Shown: positions 1-11,575 of the stretch, one piece after another
Layout of the letters: every line of letters starts with the position of its first letter
Position numbering within the stretch: the first letter of the stretch is position 1
NCBI GenBank assembly: GCA_022225965.2
Contig: JAKJXP020000002.1
Location: 434,001 to 498,000, forward strand
Direction of reading: 5' to 3'
DNA length: 64,000 nucleotides
Origin: Diatrype stigma
Taxonomy: Eukaryota > Ascomycota > Sordariomycetes > Xylariales > Diatrypaceae
Position numbers and translations under genes: made by a program
The notes under the pieces: model-generated
What the model was told of the DNA's origin: nothing
Databases searched by the model: none
The model's input: the letters and a program-made list of their open reading frames with translations, nothing else

Positions 1-1444
1 TAGAAGAAACTACCACTCTTTCCTGGGGAACCAAGCTCTGACAGAATGTATTTTCCTGTAAGGGACATCAAGTAGTCGGCAGGGTCCAATCTAAAGAGAG
101 CACGCAGATGTCGGAAGACCCAGGGCGCATAATCCTTGAACTTGAAGTCATACTTGGCCGATGGTACCAATTCATTCCCAGCGCTGTTCGTTGTTCATTA
201 ATCATCTATGATCATAGAGTGGAGTAAAATGCATCGGTGTAGATTTGGGATGGGGAATACACCTACATGTCAAATGTTGACTTCTGCTTGGCTTGGAAAT
301 CTGCATCAGTTAAGGGACGGTCGAGTTTGGCATTGGTGCGGGAAACAGATACGCGAATGCCTGTCAACATGTTGTATGCTGTTTCCCAGTTGGCGTGCTT
401 CTCGTCGACTTTAGTTCCGACTAGGACCTTATCGTCATCTTCTTCCTCTCGCCTTTTCCGCCTTGCACGCTTTTGCCTGTATGCCTCAGTCCACCGTGCT
501 GCATCGTCGTCGGGCAAGACTTCGTCGCGATGAATTTCTGAATGTATCGAACGCGTGTTGCGCCGACCAAGGCTTAGTGAAGGTCCTCGACCACCTGAAC
601 CGACGGTGGGGGAAAAGCGGCCAGTTGCATAGGCACCGTCGTTGGGAGCGTCCTTACCAATAGAGTTTCGATTATTCTGGGCTGGTCTTGGGACCTCTAG
701 GGTATGACGCTGTCGCAACGCATTTGGCGGCGGGGCTTGAAGACTGGGTGTGGAGGCCGAACCACCGTAGTGAGCTGGTGACGAATATCTCTGGGGAGCC
801 GTTGCCTGGCGTTGAACTCCGTCAGGTGTTAGTGATGAAGTTGCAGCAGACGTAGAGATATCGCCGTTAGGAGCTTGGAATTCAATGGGGGTTTGCTGTA
901 TGGAATTATGGGCAGAGGATGGCACGGGGCTTCGATCGTCTTGGGAATTTGGCATGTTTGCGGAAGGCTGTTGACTTCTAGACACCGGAACTCCGTTCAC
1001 TAGAGGGCCTTCGCCATCAACCGTAGGTGTAGGCAAGGATCTCTCGGTGGCGGAATTTGAGTTTGGGCCATAGCCATTTCGGTCACCGTTGAGCCCACTG
1101 TTGCCGTTCAGGCCAACTAATGAAGGTTTGCTCGATCTACCATTAGGCAAGGGCTTCATATTACCGACGGCGTTGTCAGATGGGTACGAGGATAGGGATG
1201 TATGAGAGCGATCCCCATTCATGCCGTTGACCGGCACTCTCGGGCCCGAGGAACCGGAGGATGAGTTGTCGTCAAAGCTGCTCTCATTCGACACTTGACG
1301 ATGAATAGTAGTGGACAGTCCTTTCTGGGCAAACTTGTCCTTGTGAAAGGCTGAATCGTCGTCGTAATCAGGGTTATTGAGATGAACTACGCCGGCATTC
1401 GAATAATCAACGGGCGTGTTCTCACTGTTAACGAACGAGGGCAT
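1..1444 (-). CDS. MSS4: Phosphatidylinositol-4-phosphate 5-kinase, N-terminal part (runs off the window)
   Basis: The encoded enzyme phosphorylates PI4P to PI(4,5)P2 at the plasma membrane, controlling actin and cell-wall signalling. Exon 1 (267-1444) encodes 392 residues: a disordered Ser/Asn/Pro-rich leader, a basic-acidic stretch with [14 protein letters not shown], then the fungal-specific block ending in [19 protein letters not shown]. An 83-base intron (184-266, donor GTAGGT, acceptor CAG) joins it to exon 2 (1-183), which reads on into [19 protein letters not shown] and the glycine-rich [13 protein letters not shown], the start of the lipid-kinase catalytic domain. The rest of the kinase lies beyond position 1. 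The fused junction [20 protein letters not shown] matches the family as I know it. The start is the first ATG of the long frame; the leader just upstream carries a CTG/CCG repeat (about 1462-1490). Confidence 0.93.
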
Positions 1445-2130
1445 ATTTCGTTATTGCCTTAGCTGCTGCTGCTGCCGCTGCCGCTGCTTGTAGTACGACG
1501 CTCCCAGCTCCGTTTCACTTTTTAGCGAGCGTTCATGCCAAAAAGTCCGTCTATCGGGTTGCCAGGTACGTCTGATCAACTTCAGTTTGTGGTCTGCTTC
1601 TCGATTAATCCCTATCGCACACTAATCTAGGATCCGTACTCGGCTCGATAGAAGGGGATGCGTGATGTGTTGAGTACGGTCGGTCGGTCCGTGTGGCGGG
1701 CGATGTTTATTGAAAGAATGAGATTAGAGGCAATTCGCTATGATAATTCCGAAGTATGTGTTTATAAAATCGAAGCAAGAAATGAATCCGTCGTGAATCG
1801 TCTATTGTCGGTGTTCGTGTTGGCGGTGTTGGCGATGATTCCAGTGCGTATGCGTAGGTGAAGTGATTCAGGATGAGAACTTCAAATCGGGCCTAAATCA
1901 ATCAAGAAAAGGAAGCTGATAATACGAAACAACCAGTCGGCCCTCCCGGAGACTTGTGCCTTGTGCCTCGTGTATGTGTGCAAAGGAGCAACGTTTGGTT
2001 GCACTGCAATGATACACACACTGGAAATTGAAAGACGCAGACACGGACACGCACGCAAGAATGGCGATATTGAATAGAAAAGTTGACGGTCAGCCTGGAA
2101 GAGGCGTCTGGCAGTGGTAGTGAGATAGTG

Positions 2131-2172
2131 CGGTAGCGGTAGCGGTAGCGGTAGTGCGGTAGTGCGGTAGTG
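2131..2172. repeat. Short tandem repeat (GGTAGC/GGTAGT type)
   Basis: Imperfect hexamer array, three or more copies of cggtag followed by c or t, then two copies of a nine-base gtagtgcg-type unit. It lies in intergenic sequence. Confidence 0.8.
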
Positions 2173-4222
2173 CTGCAAGTGTCTGCTAACCTGCAAGACC
2201 AGCGAGCAGCAGCGCCAGAGCCAGCAGGACAAGACCGGGACGGCGTCGATTGGCGTGGGTCCTTCCTAACTGGCCTGTTAGGCTGTCCCTAGCCGGGGAA
2301 CACGAAAGTGCACCAATTGCATAGACACGTTGAGTCGACCGGGGTCCAGCTCTGCATACGTTCAAGAAGTCAGGGGGCTTGATCCGGGTAGTATCATACT
2401 ATGCATTGAGTAGGTAGCTTGCACGTAAAGCACACGAAATGCTAAGCCCCGAGACCCCGATGCTACCTAACTCCAGTCCTCTTTTTTCATGCAGGACGGC
2501 AAGACGGGAGCAAGCAGAAATTACCCTCTGCCACTCTTAAGCATCTCTAGCACGTATTCTGGTCTTTCAAATCTTCCAAACCTGCAACTTGCAGCTTGCA
2601 GGTTGACTGTTGTCCCCGTTGCCCGTGAGACCGGTATATATCAGTAGTGAATGACCACTTATTCTGTCATATAACCTACTATACTATTATGTAGTGCTGT
2701 TGACGCTTGTCGACACAGTCAAAGGACCGATTATAGGATATTCAGTAAGAGAGTACGGCTGCATAAGTTAAAGCTACGTCGTACGGAGTATGTACCTAGC
2801 CACCATTCACTATTGCGATGCGATGGGATTATTGCTGGTATTATTGCCTTGCCGCCAGGCCGTCTCGGCCGTCCAAGCCCACATGTTTTCTAGTGGGGGC
2901 TGAATGCCACAGGTCACTTCTCATCTCTCCCGCATGACAGGTAAAGGTCCCTACCTATCGCCCGTCCTGTCTAAGCCACGATCAATCAAAATGCCTACTT
3001 TCAATGATACCTCTTCGCGGAATTAGCCAACTCCTATTCTATCTACCAGTGTCTACTTACAGATCACAAGCATGTGTTTGCGCATGTTTTCACAAAGAAG
3101 AAAACCGGACTTCCAACTGCAACTATCGAACCTCTTGCTTGACTCTACCTGGTCTGCTGTGCTGGTCTTACTGGTCTCACCAAAAAGGAATCCGACAATA
3201 CCAAACTTCACCTTCTGTTTTCAGCTGAGCAGGGTAAACCACTCACCTACACGACATATTTAATCTGGGCCTCTTCGCGACGATTGTAGCAGTAAAAGGT
3301 AACGCATGCAAACCAGCTGCAGCCAGGTAATCTCCCCCAGCTCCAGACCCCCGACCTGCGAAGGCCAGCCTGTGGAGATCGGATTGCCGTAGGTTCCGTC
3401 CCAGGGAGCGCAACGGGAGCAGGTACAGTATGTAGGCGCCTATTTCTGGCGACAGCACCCAGCACAGAGCTGGCACAGCTGCACAGTCGAGCCCGTCCCA
3501 TAAAATCCGGTGCCCATCCGTCATCCATGTTTCCAGAATTTCCCCTGGAAGGAAGATTTTCCCACCGATCGTCCAAGAGGCAACCCAAGCAAGCCCAAGA
3601 TGGAGCCGTATGAAGTCACAAACACAGTGGGTTCATTCCTACGTATGCAAACTTAGCGGCTATCGGGTAAGGTCAGTAATGCTCCCGGATCTGGAGGTTG
3701 TAATTGCTACCAACAACAAAAGTAAACATGCGGATAGTATTACCTGGTGGCTGTGATAAAGAAGGCTTCCTTTCTGACAGAACATTCCGACAGATTATAG
3801 TCTTGAAATGCTAATTTGGCACGTGGGAAAGATGTCGTCCCGTCGTTGAATGTCATATTAACTATAACAGTTGCCCTGCCCTCAGCGTCGGTATGCCAGT
3901 AGCGAGGGGTTTGGATATCTGGGAAATCTGAAATGCTTCAAAAGTTCTGTAACTTTGTAAACCAACAATGAAGTAACATAGTCAACTATCTTCGGCAGTC
4001 CAGTTACCAGGTACCGAGTTGCCAGGCATTGTCGATTATCTATTATGTACGACCATCAAGTGTTTGCAAGATCTGCAGTCTCAAGTCAAATTGACACGAG
4101 ATCCATCAGCTGAAAGCCAACTTGTCAGCTACACAACTAGATGGTATGCAATTGCGCTGCCATCAAGTAAGGCGTAGAATAGAGATTGTCCAAATGAACG
4201 ACGTCTAATTTACATCTCGTTT

Positions 4223-4259
4223 NNNNNNNNCAAATGCCCCCCCCCCCCCCCCCCCCCCC
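4223..4259. other. Assembly gap (8 N) followed by a 23-base poly-C run
   Basis: Eight N bases at 4223-4230 are followed by a homopolymer of C at 4237-4259. The run length and the gap size are unlikely to be exact; the sequence probably stalled here. Confidence 0.9.
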
Positions 4260-4530
4260 TTTCCATGTCCTATAGAAATTTACCCATCATATTCCTCATA
4301 CCAGCTAGGCAACCGTGCTGCCATGCCGGCCGGTAGTTATGGTACAGTATGATACACAATATATGCACTCGTGAATATGCCCAAGCCAGCTCATCGAGTA
4401 TCCACATCTGAATCGTTATGTTGTCTGAGGCTCGTTCATGTTATATGAGGCTCGTTCTCTCGTTACCCTATTCCATCGTCGAAAATTCGATCCGCAGCCG
4501 GGACGTCTCGTCAACAGTCGACGATTTATA

Positions 4531-5021
4531 TCATCTCCCAGACGCATCGCCGGGTACCTGCGTGGCATCCATCTTATTCGCGCCCTCCTTCTCCAGCCTC
4601 TCGAACGTCTTCTTCTTCTGGTAGTCGGCGACCCTGTACTTCTTGAAATACGTGACCTGCAACAAACGACCCATCCGTCAGCGATCACTAGCACGTATCC
4701 AACCCAATCCAATCCCATGCATTGGTTGAACATGATATAGCCCAGAGCTGGCCCCTCTCCCCCGGAAAGTTCCAAACTCACCCAGGCGCTCGCGCAGTCC
4801 TGCTCGAAGACCTTGTGCTCCGGCGCGCACTCCCGCTCAGCGATCTTCTTGCCGTCCCCGCTCAGCGAGTCGATGACCTCGTGCTTGTCGAGACACCGGT
4901 AGAAGCCGTCGCGGGCGTCCCAGCAGCGCTGGCGCTCCGACCGGTCCGGGGCGACGGCGCCCGTCCGGACCTCCTCCTTGCGCTTGTCTTCGGCCGAGGC
5001 GAACAAGCCGAAGAGCCCCAT
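4531..5021 (-). CDS. COA6: Cytochrome c oxidase assembly factor 6 (COA6)
   Basis: Small copper-related protein of the mitochondrial intermembrane space that helps metallate subunit Cox2 of complex IV. Exon 1 (4782-5021, 80 codons) and exon 2 (4531-4656) are split by a 125-base intron with donor GTGAGT and acceptor GCAG, phase 0, giving 121 residues. The twin-cysteine signature is intact: C-x9-C in CWDARDGFYRC and C-x10-C in CAPEHKVFEQDC, the spacing that distinguishes COA6 from ordinary twin C-x9-C proteins. After the junction the helix continues as AWVTYFKKYRVADYQKKK, as in family members. It has no cleavable presequence, consistent with MIA40/Erv1 import. It is divergent from SYS1, with about 1.1 kb between their starts. 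Confidence 0.93.
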
Positions 5022-6142
5022 CGCTTGCTGGTTGGTAGGTAGGTAGTAGGTATCGTTGCTACTGCGGAGCGGAGCGTCGAGTGGGCGGGGATAGGTTCGG
5101 TTTAGCGAGGTAGGAAGATGGCTGAATGTCGAAGATATTATGTCTGGAATCCAGTTCGTTCATACAGACTACAATTCGAGGTTGCGTTGTGTTATGTAGT
5201 GTAGGTACGTAGTTAGTTATTCGTCTTGCTCGCACTTCAAGCTCTACGTAAAGTCTTCCGTCATTAATGGCTTCAGAGCCGATTAGCTCTTATCCCACCA
5301 CTATTCGTACTACGTAGTAGCTTGCACTGCAGCTGCCTCCACTTCCCAGTTCCCTCACTACACGCCTGAGCTTAGGGGGCAGAATGAGAAATTTACCTGT
5401 AAGAGCCATGAACGAGTGCTACCACCCGCCAGGCGGTGACTGTATCTGGGCTAGCTCCAGGTCCCAGATGAAGTTTAGTGTTTGGTGGGGCTCGGGGCTC
5501 TCTCCCAACTGGCTGCCGTCTCCCTTCCCAGTCCCGGTCGGCCGCTTGGACGGGATTGGTCTAACCAATATGTTCGTCGTGTCATAATCCATGCAGGGTC
5601 ATCATAACCCCCCGGCACCTAATACCACCTGCACCGAGAGATCATCTACCTGGTATCTTCTAACTACATGTAGCCAGTCTTCTACGATAGCATCATTGTC
5701 GCGAATTACGAGAACTCACTTGGTAACTATCGGGATAACATAATTTGTTCGAACCCGCGAGCGCCTTTCTCTCCCACCGTTTCCTCCGCACAAGGGGTAG
5801 CCGCTCACAAGTACTGCACATATACTACATAATCAATTTTCAGTCTGGCCAACTATGATGATCTCATTATAGTGCCGCTGCTACTTCTCAAACCCGAAAC
5901 CTCTTTCCATTCGATCCACTCCTTCATGGCGCCTTGATTATATCCCTAAAAAATCTTCGGAGCATTCTATACTTCCTGCCTTACGGACAAGCACGGCTGC
6001 GACAGCCCCAGCTTCTCTCATCCGCCCACCTCGAACATCAAAATATACCTGTCCGCTCTGCTCCAAAGTTCCGTCGCCTGCGAGGAGGGGGGAGCAAAAC
6101 GCCTAGAAAAATACACAAGGAGGGAGATATATACAGAGGAAG
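5022..6142. promoter_or_regulatory. Shared upstream region of the divergent COA6 and SYS1 genes
   Basis: The 1.1 kb between two divergent starts must hold both promoters. I see GGTAGGTAGGTAGTAGGT next to the COA6 start (about 5034-5052) and pyrimidine-rich leaders toward SYS1. No ORF here resembles a known family. Confidence 0.5.
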
Positions 6143-7096
6143 ATGGCTCGACGGAGGAGACCCCCACGGTCCGGCGCCATCTCCGAGCTCCCGCCGTTGC
6201 GCATCCTCACCCAGATCGCCGCGCTTCAGGGCTTGTACTACGCAGCCGCGCTGCTCTTGATGCTCTTCACCACCCTCGTCGCCGGGTCGCGCTTCAGCCT
6301 CGACCTCGTGTTCGGCTGGGGCAGCCTGCGCGGCGACACGACGCAGGGGTGGTTGATGGGCTTCGTTTGGCTGTGCTGTGCCGGCGTTGTGTATGTCGCC
6401 CCTCCCTTCCCCCTCCCTCCTCTTCCTATCTTCTCCCTTCCCCCGTTAGGCTAGCTTCCTAGCTGCCTCGGTGCTGCTCTCTCGCCATCCCATACCATAC
6501 CAACCCGTTCCTGTCATTAGATGAAGGGAGACTATGCGCAAAATAGGGAGAACGGGGTAGGGAGAGCAGCCATCAGAAAATGTTCAGACCCCTCCGGCTG
6601 TGGTGTGATGGGAACATAATGTAATGAGACTAACAGAGAACAACAATACAGCATCGTCGCGCTCGTCGCCCTGATCTCCCGCTCCAAGCTCGTCCTCGAC
6701 TTCGCCCTCACCCTGCACTTCATCCACCTCGTCATCGTGACCCTGTACACGGGTTTCGTGCCGCGCAACGCCATGTGGTGGGTCACGATGGTCTCCTCGA
6801 GCGCCCTCACCGTCGCCGGGGGCACCTACGGCTGCCGGTGGCGCGAGCTGCGGCCCATAAATTTTGGCGGTGGCGGCGGTGGTGGTGGTAGGAATACCGA
6901 GGGAGGCGGCAACACGGATCCCTCGGCCCTGGAGAACGGGACCGCCGGCGGAGGTGGGGGCGGCAGCGGGGGCGACGAACAGGGCGACGCCGCCGGCGGC
7001 TTCTCCCGGGGCAGAGGAAGGGGCAGGGGGAGGGATGGTGGCGGCGAGTATGAGATGGTGGGCTTAAAGGGGGACAAGGATAAGCGAGGGGATTGA
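6143..7096 (+). CDS. SYS1: Golgi integral membrane protein SYS1
   Basis: SYS1 recruits the Arf-like GTPase Arl3/ARFRP1 to the trans-Golgi for vesicle targeting. Exon 1 (6143-6390) and exon 2 (6652-7096) are joined by a 261-base intron (donor GTATGT, acceptor ACAG), giving 230 residues. The N-terminus MARRRRPPRSGAISELPPL and the block FSLDLVFGWGSLRGDTTQGW are typical of fungal SYS1. About four hydrophobic segments follow, the last two in exon 2 (around HFIHLVIVTLYTGFVPR and WWVTMVSSSALTVAGG). The C-terminal tail after RELRPINFGG is unusually long and almost entirely glycine with some Asn, Arg and acidic residues. It is probably disordered and cytosolic. Confidence 0.92.
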
Positions 7097-8025
7097 TTGA
7101 TTGATTGATCGATCGATAATAATAATAGTTACATGGCCTGGCTGGCTTGACTCCAGTTGTGCCACCACATATGGCGGCCTGTCGTGTTTGTTTGCTGTCC
7201 GTCGCGGCTACTGCATCGCATGGCGTTGTATTCCGGCTGTAGGATCAATGAACATGTGTATTCGAACAAGTTCTTGACAAATGTCTTGTCGTGTTGAACA
7301 GACGTCAGGCTTTACAGACGGGACAGCCCATGCCCCAGGCAAACCTCATCAGGGACTAGATGCGTTATCGCACCGGTGGGCATTATTGGTTAATGCTGAG
7401 GTTTTCTCGCTTGTGCCAGGTGTCTATGCTTCACAATGGTTCCGGTTCCTCAACTAGACCGGCTCACATCCCCAGCTCATCACACACTCGAGAGAGTATA
7501 CAGTGTCTTCGTGTTAGGAAGCAACGTATCAACTACATCTATCTAGGTGACCATGTTGAAGTTGAGACACAAGTCTATGTATCACTCAAGTCGTCACACT
7601 CCCTTTTGCCCCCTTTCCCCCTATCTGGCTTCTACATCCCCCAAACGATTTATACGCAAGTGTCACTGTGTCCCGACGAAACATGTTCTGCTTGCTTCTG
7701 TCCCATGGGCAGGCAGCACGGCACGTACACGTCATAGGCTGTAGCAACTGTCAGACCTCAACAGACTGCGCCCTTGAGGCCTACTACCTGTCTATGTGAA
7801 CCATGCTTCAACATCAGAGACAGACTTGCATTGTATGTAGCTTGGGAACACTTGCCACCTGTTGCGTAGCAGACCCCGGGAGTGCGAAAAGTTGGCGCGA
7901 GGATACTAAGGTAGGTAGGTACCTATTGTAGGTACTACTATGTAATATATTTTACGGGGCTATATAATGCGGCGCACCTTACGCGTACATTAGTTCCATT
8001 CGGGCCATTCCATTATTCCTGTCCC
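7097..8025. other. Intergenic region downstream of SYS1
   Basis: Begins with a TTGATTGATTGATCGATCGATAAT stretch just after the SYS1 stop. The rest holds only short ORFs without family resemblance. Several TAGGTA-type repeats (about 7908-7935) lie close to the insertion point of the transposon. Confidence 0.6.
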
Positions 8026-8031
8026 TAGGTA

Positions 8032-8144
8032 GCGCCACTGCTATTTCGACGGTGCTGTCAGATTTTTCGACGGTATTTAATCCAAACCGGATATGCTAGC
8101 GATATGCTAGTAATACCGATTTATTATATATATTTATATGGCAA
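8032..8144 (+). repeat. Left terminal inverted repeat of the MULE
   Basis: Starts GCGCCACTGCTATTTCGACG and is the near-complement of 11155-11256. Most differences are C/T or G/A changes. It carries one extra copy of CGATATGCTAG (11 bases, near 8099-8110) that the right end lacks. Confidence 0.9.
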
Positions 8145-10389
8145 AGCAATTATATTAATATAGCTATAGCATTGGCTTGCATTTGCTTATATTTTTTTTT
8201 TCTAAACCTGCATTTTAATAATATTTTTTTTAGCGTTATATTAAAGCCCGAATTCGGCAACTTACGATATTGTTTTAGTTAATTATAATTTTATTTACTT
8301 TCGTTATTAATTTTATCGAATAACTTTTGCCGCAAAACTGGCCTATTTTCGAGGAAGTTTACGACGCCGTTTTCGCCGCTTTAAAAGCCGCCGGTTTCGC
8401 CGTTTAAAAGTAACGCTTCGAAACTTAGAATCCGGTAATTGGCGAATATTATCGTTATATGTACGTTTATTTTAAAGGCGGCGCGAATATTCGGCAATAT
8501 AATAAGAAAAAAGATACGCGAATTTTATTAATAAAAACCGGCTATAATTAAAGCAAAAGGCTAATTAAATTTATAAAGAACGATTAATAAAGGTTCGATT
8601 TTATTATTAAAAAGGTAAATAAAATACGACGAAATACTTATAACCATTCCTTTAATATCGAAAATGTTTTTATGCTTGCAGCTTATTGCCGTTATAACCG
8701 GAATTTTGTAATAATTAAAAATATCGAAATAGCTGTTTTGAATTAAAAGTTTTTTATCGGTAATATCCTTAATTAAGTATTACAGAAATATTCCGAAATA
8801 ATCTTAATCGAATACGATATACGGAATATATTAACATAAGCCCGTCGTTTTAAGATAAATAATTGAACCGCTATTTAATAATTTCTTAAAACCTTCGAAA
8901 TAATAAATAATATTTAATACGTTATATATCGTAAAAATAACGCGTCGAATAAACGGATCGAACGGGTTTTTTGGATTTATAAGTAATATATTAAATAATA
9001 AAAAAAAAATCCCGAATTAATTTCTACCGATAATACGTATAAAATTAATAAATTTAATATGTTACTTTATTAGTTATTCGAAATTATCCCTTTTTATAAT
9101 ATATTTCCCATTGTTTATTGCCTTTTTAATAATAAGAAAAAGGCGTTATTTTGTTGGGTCTTAAAAACCTTAAAAAGGTGCGCTCGTAATTAAGGCGAAA
9201 AGGCATTCGCCGAAATGGATAGCAATACATTAAGGTAATATTTCGAACCGAACGTTATTATTTCCGATTTCGATTAAGCCTTTAAATGCGTCGCTTGCGT
9301 TTATTTGCCCGATATCGTTAAATATTAGCTTTATATATGGCATATTTTTAAAAACGTCGCTTATAATATTAAGAAAAAATACAATGGATTATTCGAAGGG
9401 ACGGTTTTCGGTAATCGCGGCGGCGGCGTCGAAAGCGTTGATTTATTAAAAAAAAATGCCGATAAAAAAAAGTATCCTTTTAATAAGAACATCTCGAAAA
9501 ATTCCGAATTCGCGAAGCCATTTATTAAATACGAAAACGAAAACATTTACGATATATACGCGGAAAATATTGCAAGATTATTATTTAAATCTGGAAATAA
9601 GCCTGTTTTTATAAGTTAATAAATATTAACGTAATTAAATTTTCATTATATAAAACGTATTGCGTTAAATTTTTTATATAAATACGCTAATAATGCGGAT
9701 AGCATTATGCTTATTTAAAAAACTTACGTATACGTTTAAAACGAAGCCTAATGGAACTTTAATTGGGAATAGCTTTAAAAGAAATTCCCGCGTTAATAAG
9801 TTATCGTAAAGTATTTACGAAAAACTTACTTGCCGTACCGTTACGAATTCGCCGAATTCGTTATTAAAGAATATTGCAATTTCGGGCTATAAATAACCTT
9901 GTAATTAAAAAAGTCCTATACTATATTAAAGAAATATTTTCGGAATCGATTGGCTTTTTTAATGAATCTTCATTATGTAATTTAAATAACGTATTATCGC
10001 ATTAAAAGGAAATTCGAAAGCCGCGCGGCGAAAAAAAAAAACGAGAAAATTACGGAATTAAAAAATAACGCGTTCTTTAATAATATCCATTATAACGTTA
10101 GCTTTTATGCGTTACGAAAAATGCTTTTCCAATATATTAAGGTTATAAATATAATTCAAAAAAACGTTCCGTTATTGGTTTATAAATATGGCTTTTCCGG
10201 GTAATTCGGGCTTTTCTGTTGGCATATAATTTATTTTTTTTTAATAAATAAATAAAAGCTTTCGATATTTTATTTCCATATATATTAATAGTTTCGAAAA
10301 TTCGATATAAACATGTTGCTTATTAATTTTTTTATTTGCTTTTTATTAATAAAATAATTTCTAACCATTATTAATCTTTCCGTTATTTT

Positions 10390-10930
10390 CTTTTTAGCCC
10401 ATGTCCGAAAAAGAACAAACGCGCCAAAACAAACAAAATCCCAAGATCTTTCCTACCCGCCGCCGCAATAAGAACGGCGCGGCAGTTATAAAGCCGTCGC
10501 GCGCCAAAGGAAGTAAAGCCGTTATTATACCCGCTACACAACCTGCCCGGCAAAAAGATCCATCCCACGATAAGATGCCGCGGGCGCGATCTACAGCCAT
10601 CCAACCGCTGCCCCAGATAATATCCCGACCGCCGGTTATCCCTTAGACCGTCAACGGTTTAAATGCTATAACACACACGCAACGATTATAATAACAACCG
10701 CAACGGCTTTAGCAACAATAGCAGCAGCCGCTCCCATTACAGCAATAGCAGTTACCGCCGCCATCGCAGCAATAGCAATAATAGCAATAGCCGCTTTTAT
10801 CGCAATAATGGCAACAGCCGCCTTTATCGCAATAATGGCAACAGCCGTTTATAACGCCGGTAGCGATGTTTTCGTATGGCTATACAGCAGCGCCGCCGCC
10901 GCTAATGCTAGCGCAATTCGTAATGGCTTT
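10390..10930 (+). other. GC-richer C-terminal part of the MULE coding region, low complexity
   Basis: Follows a probable intron acceptor (TTTTTAG at about 10391-10397). An 81-codon open stretch at 10401-10646 is Lys/Arg/Pro-rich (RRRNKNGAAVIKPSRAKG). Next comes a low-complexity segment (10679-10860) encoding Asn/Ser/Arg repeats with the unit YRNNGNSR twice. Its base composition is less AT-rich than the rest of the element. It is probably the tail of the old transposase rather than a separate gene. Confidence 0.5.
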
Positions 10931-11154
10931 ATAAAGGCAATAGCAATAATAAGGGAAACGCAGGAAAAGTAATATTACGTACGAATCAAATTAAAAACCG
11001 TAATTATAGCGGCTATTTTATTAATAATAATACATATAATGCTTTAATATTAGGAATTATTGCGAAAATCCGTATTTATAGCAGTACTATAACCCATATG
11101 CAACTTAAAAACGGAAAATGCGAGCTAAAATATGGCTATGCAGGTACAACCGAA

Positions 11155-11256
11155 TTGCCATACAAATGTATATAATAAGTCGGTAATACTAGCATATCCG
11201 GTTTGGGTTAAATACCGTCGAAAAATCTAACAGCACCGTCGAAATAGCGGTAGCGC
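11155..11256 (-). repeat. Right terminal inverted repeat of the MULE
   Basis: Reverse complement begins GCGCTACCGCTATTTCGACG and can be aligned with the left end through TATGGCAA, about 100 bases inward. Nearly all mismatches are transitions. Confidence 0.9.
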
Positions 11257-11575
11257 TAGGTAGGCTCGCAACTTGCAAGCAGGCCCCACCCACTTACACC
11301 CGCCTCTGTCTATACTTTAGGTAAGTACGTTACACGATTACACACACACAGCTGCCCTAACGTCATATCTAGAGCTTTGAAATACTTCCCTTCCTTCCTT
11401 CCCACCTAGGTCTATAGGTATAAGCCTTCACTTTCTGACTTCGCAAAGCCTTAACGAAAGAACTTGCTATATTCTCTCTCTTCGACCTTCTCTTTTGAGC
11501 GTATAACACAACGATACTCTGACTCCACCGTACACCAAGTTCCCAAGCACGTAAAAGCAAGACGCAACAAGCACC
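11257..11575. other. Leader region of the following small gene
   Basis: Short stretch between the transposon and the start at 11576; pyrimidine-rich with a CACACACA run, and no gene recognised. Confidence 0.5.

Larger units (their letters stand above)
1445..4530. other. Intergenic region without a recognisable gene
   Basis: Upstream sequence of the PI4P 5-kinase gene and downstream sequence of COA6. Apart from a short tandem repeat near 2131-2172 and an assembly gap with a poly-C run near 4223-4259, I see only short ORFs without family resemblance or intron signals that extend them. The minus-strand frames between 3243 and 3588 are GC-rich but read as random composition. Confidence 0.6.
8032..11256 (+). 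mobile_element. RIP-degraded Mutator-like DNA transposon (MULE)
   Basis: A 3.2 kb AT-rich island bounded by long inverted repeats (about 8032-8144 and 11155-11256) and flanked by TAGGTA on both sides (8026-8031 and 11257-11262). Read through its stops on the plus strand, it shows a FAR1/WRKY-GCM1-like DNA-binding region (about 8465-8670: GG, TGYN, then a NTYNHSF remnant) and the MULE transposase core (about 9011-9560). The core includes STDNTYKINKFN, FPIVYCLFNNKKKALFCWVL, SDFD-AFK and LYIWHIFKNVAYNIKKK. Many stops (TAA/TAG) stand where CAA, CAG or TGG are expected, which is the RIP pattern. No intact transposase frame remains, so the copy cannot be autonomous. The strand follows these remnants. 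Confidence 0.88.

Noticed and set aside
1658..2232. Small frames upstream of the PI4P 5-kinase gene
   Set aside because: Short, partly made of tandem repeat, no family resemblance; region is probably promoter and leader.
3243..3588. Two overlapping minus-strand frames of 93 and 113 codons
   Set aside because: Overlap each other in different frames and show no family resemblance; typical of chance frames in GC-rich intergenic DNA.
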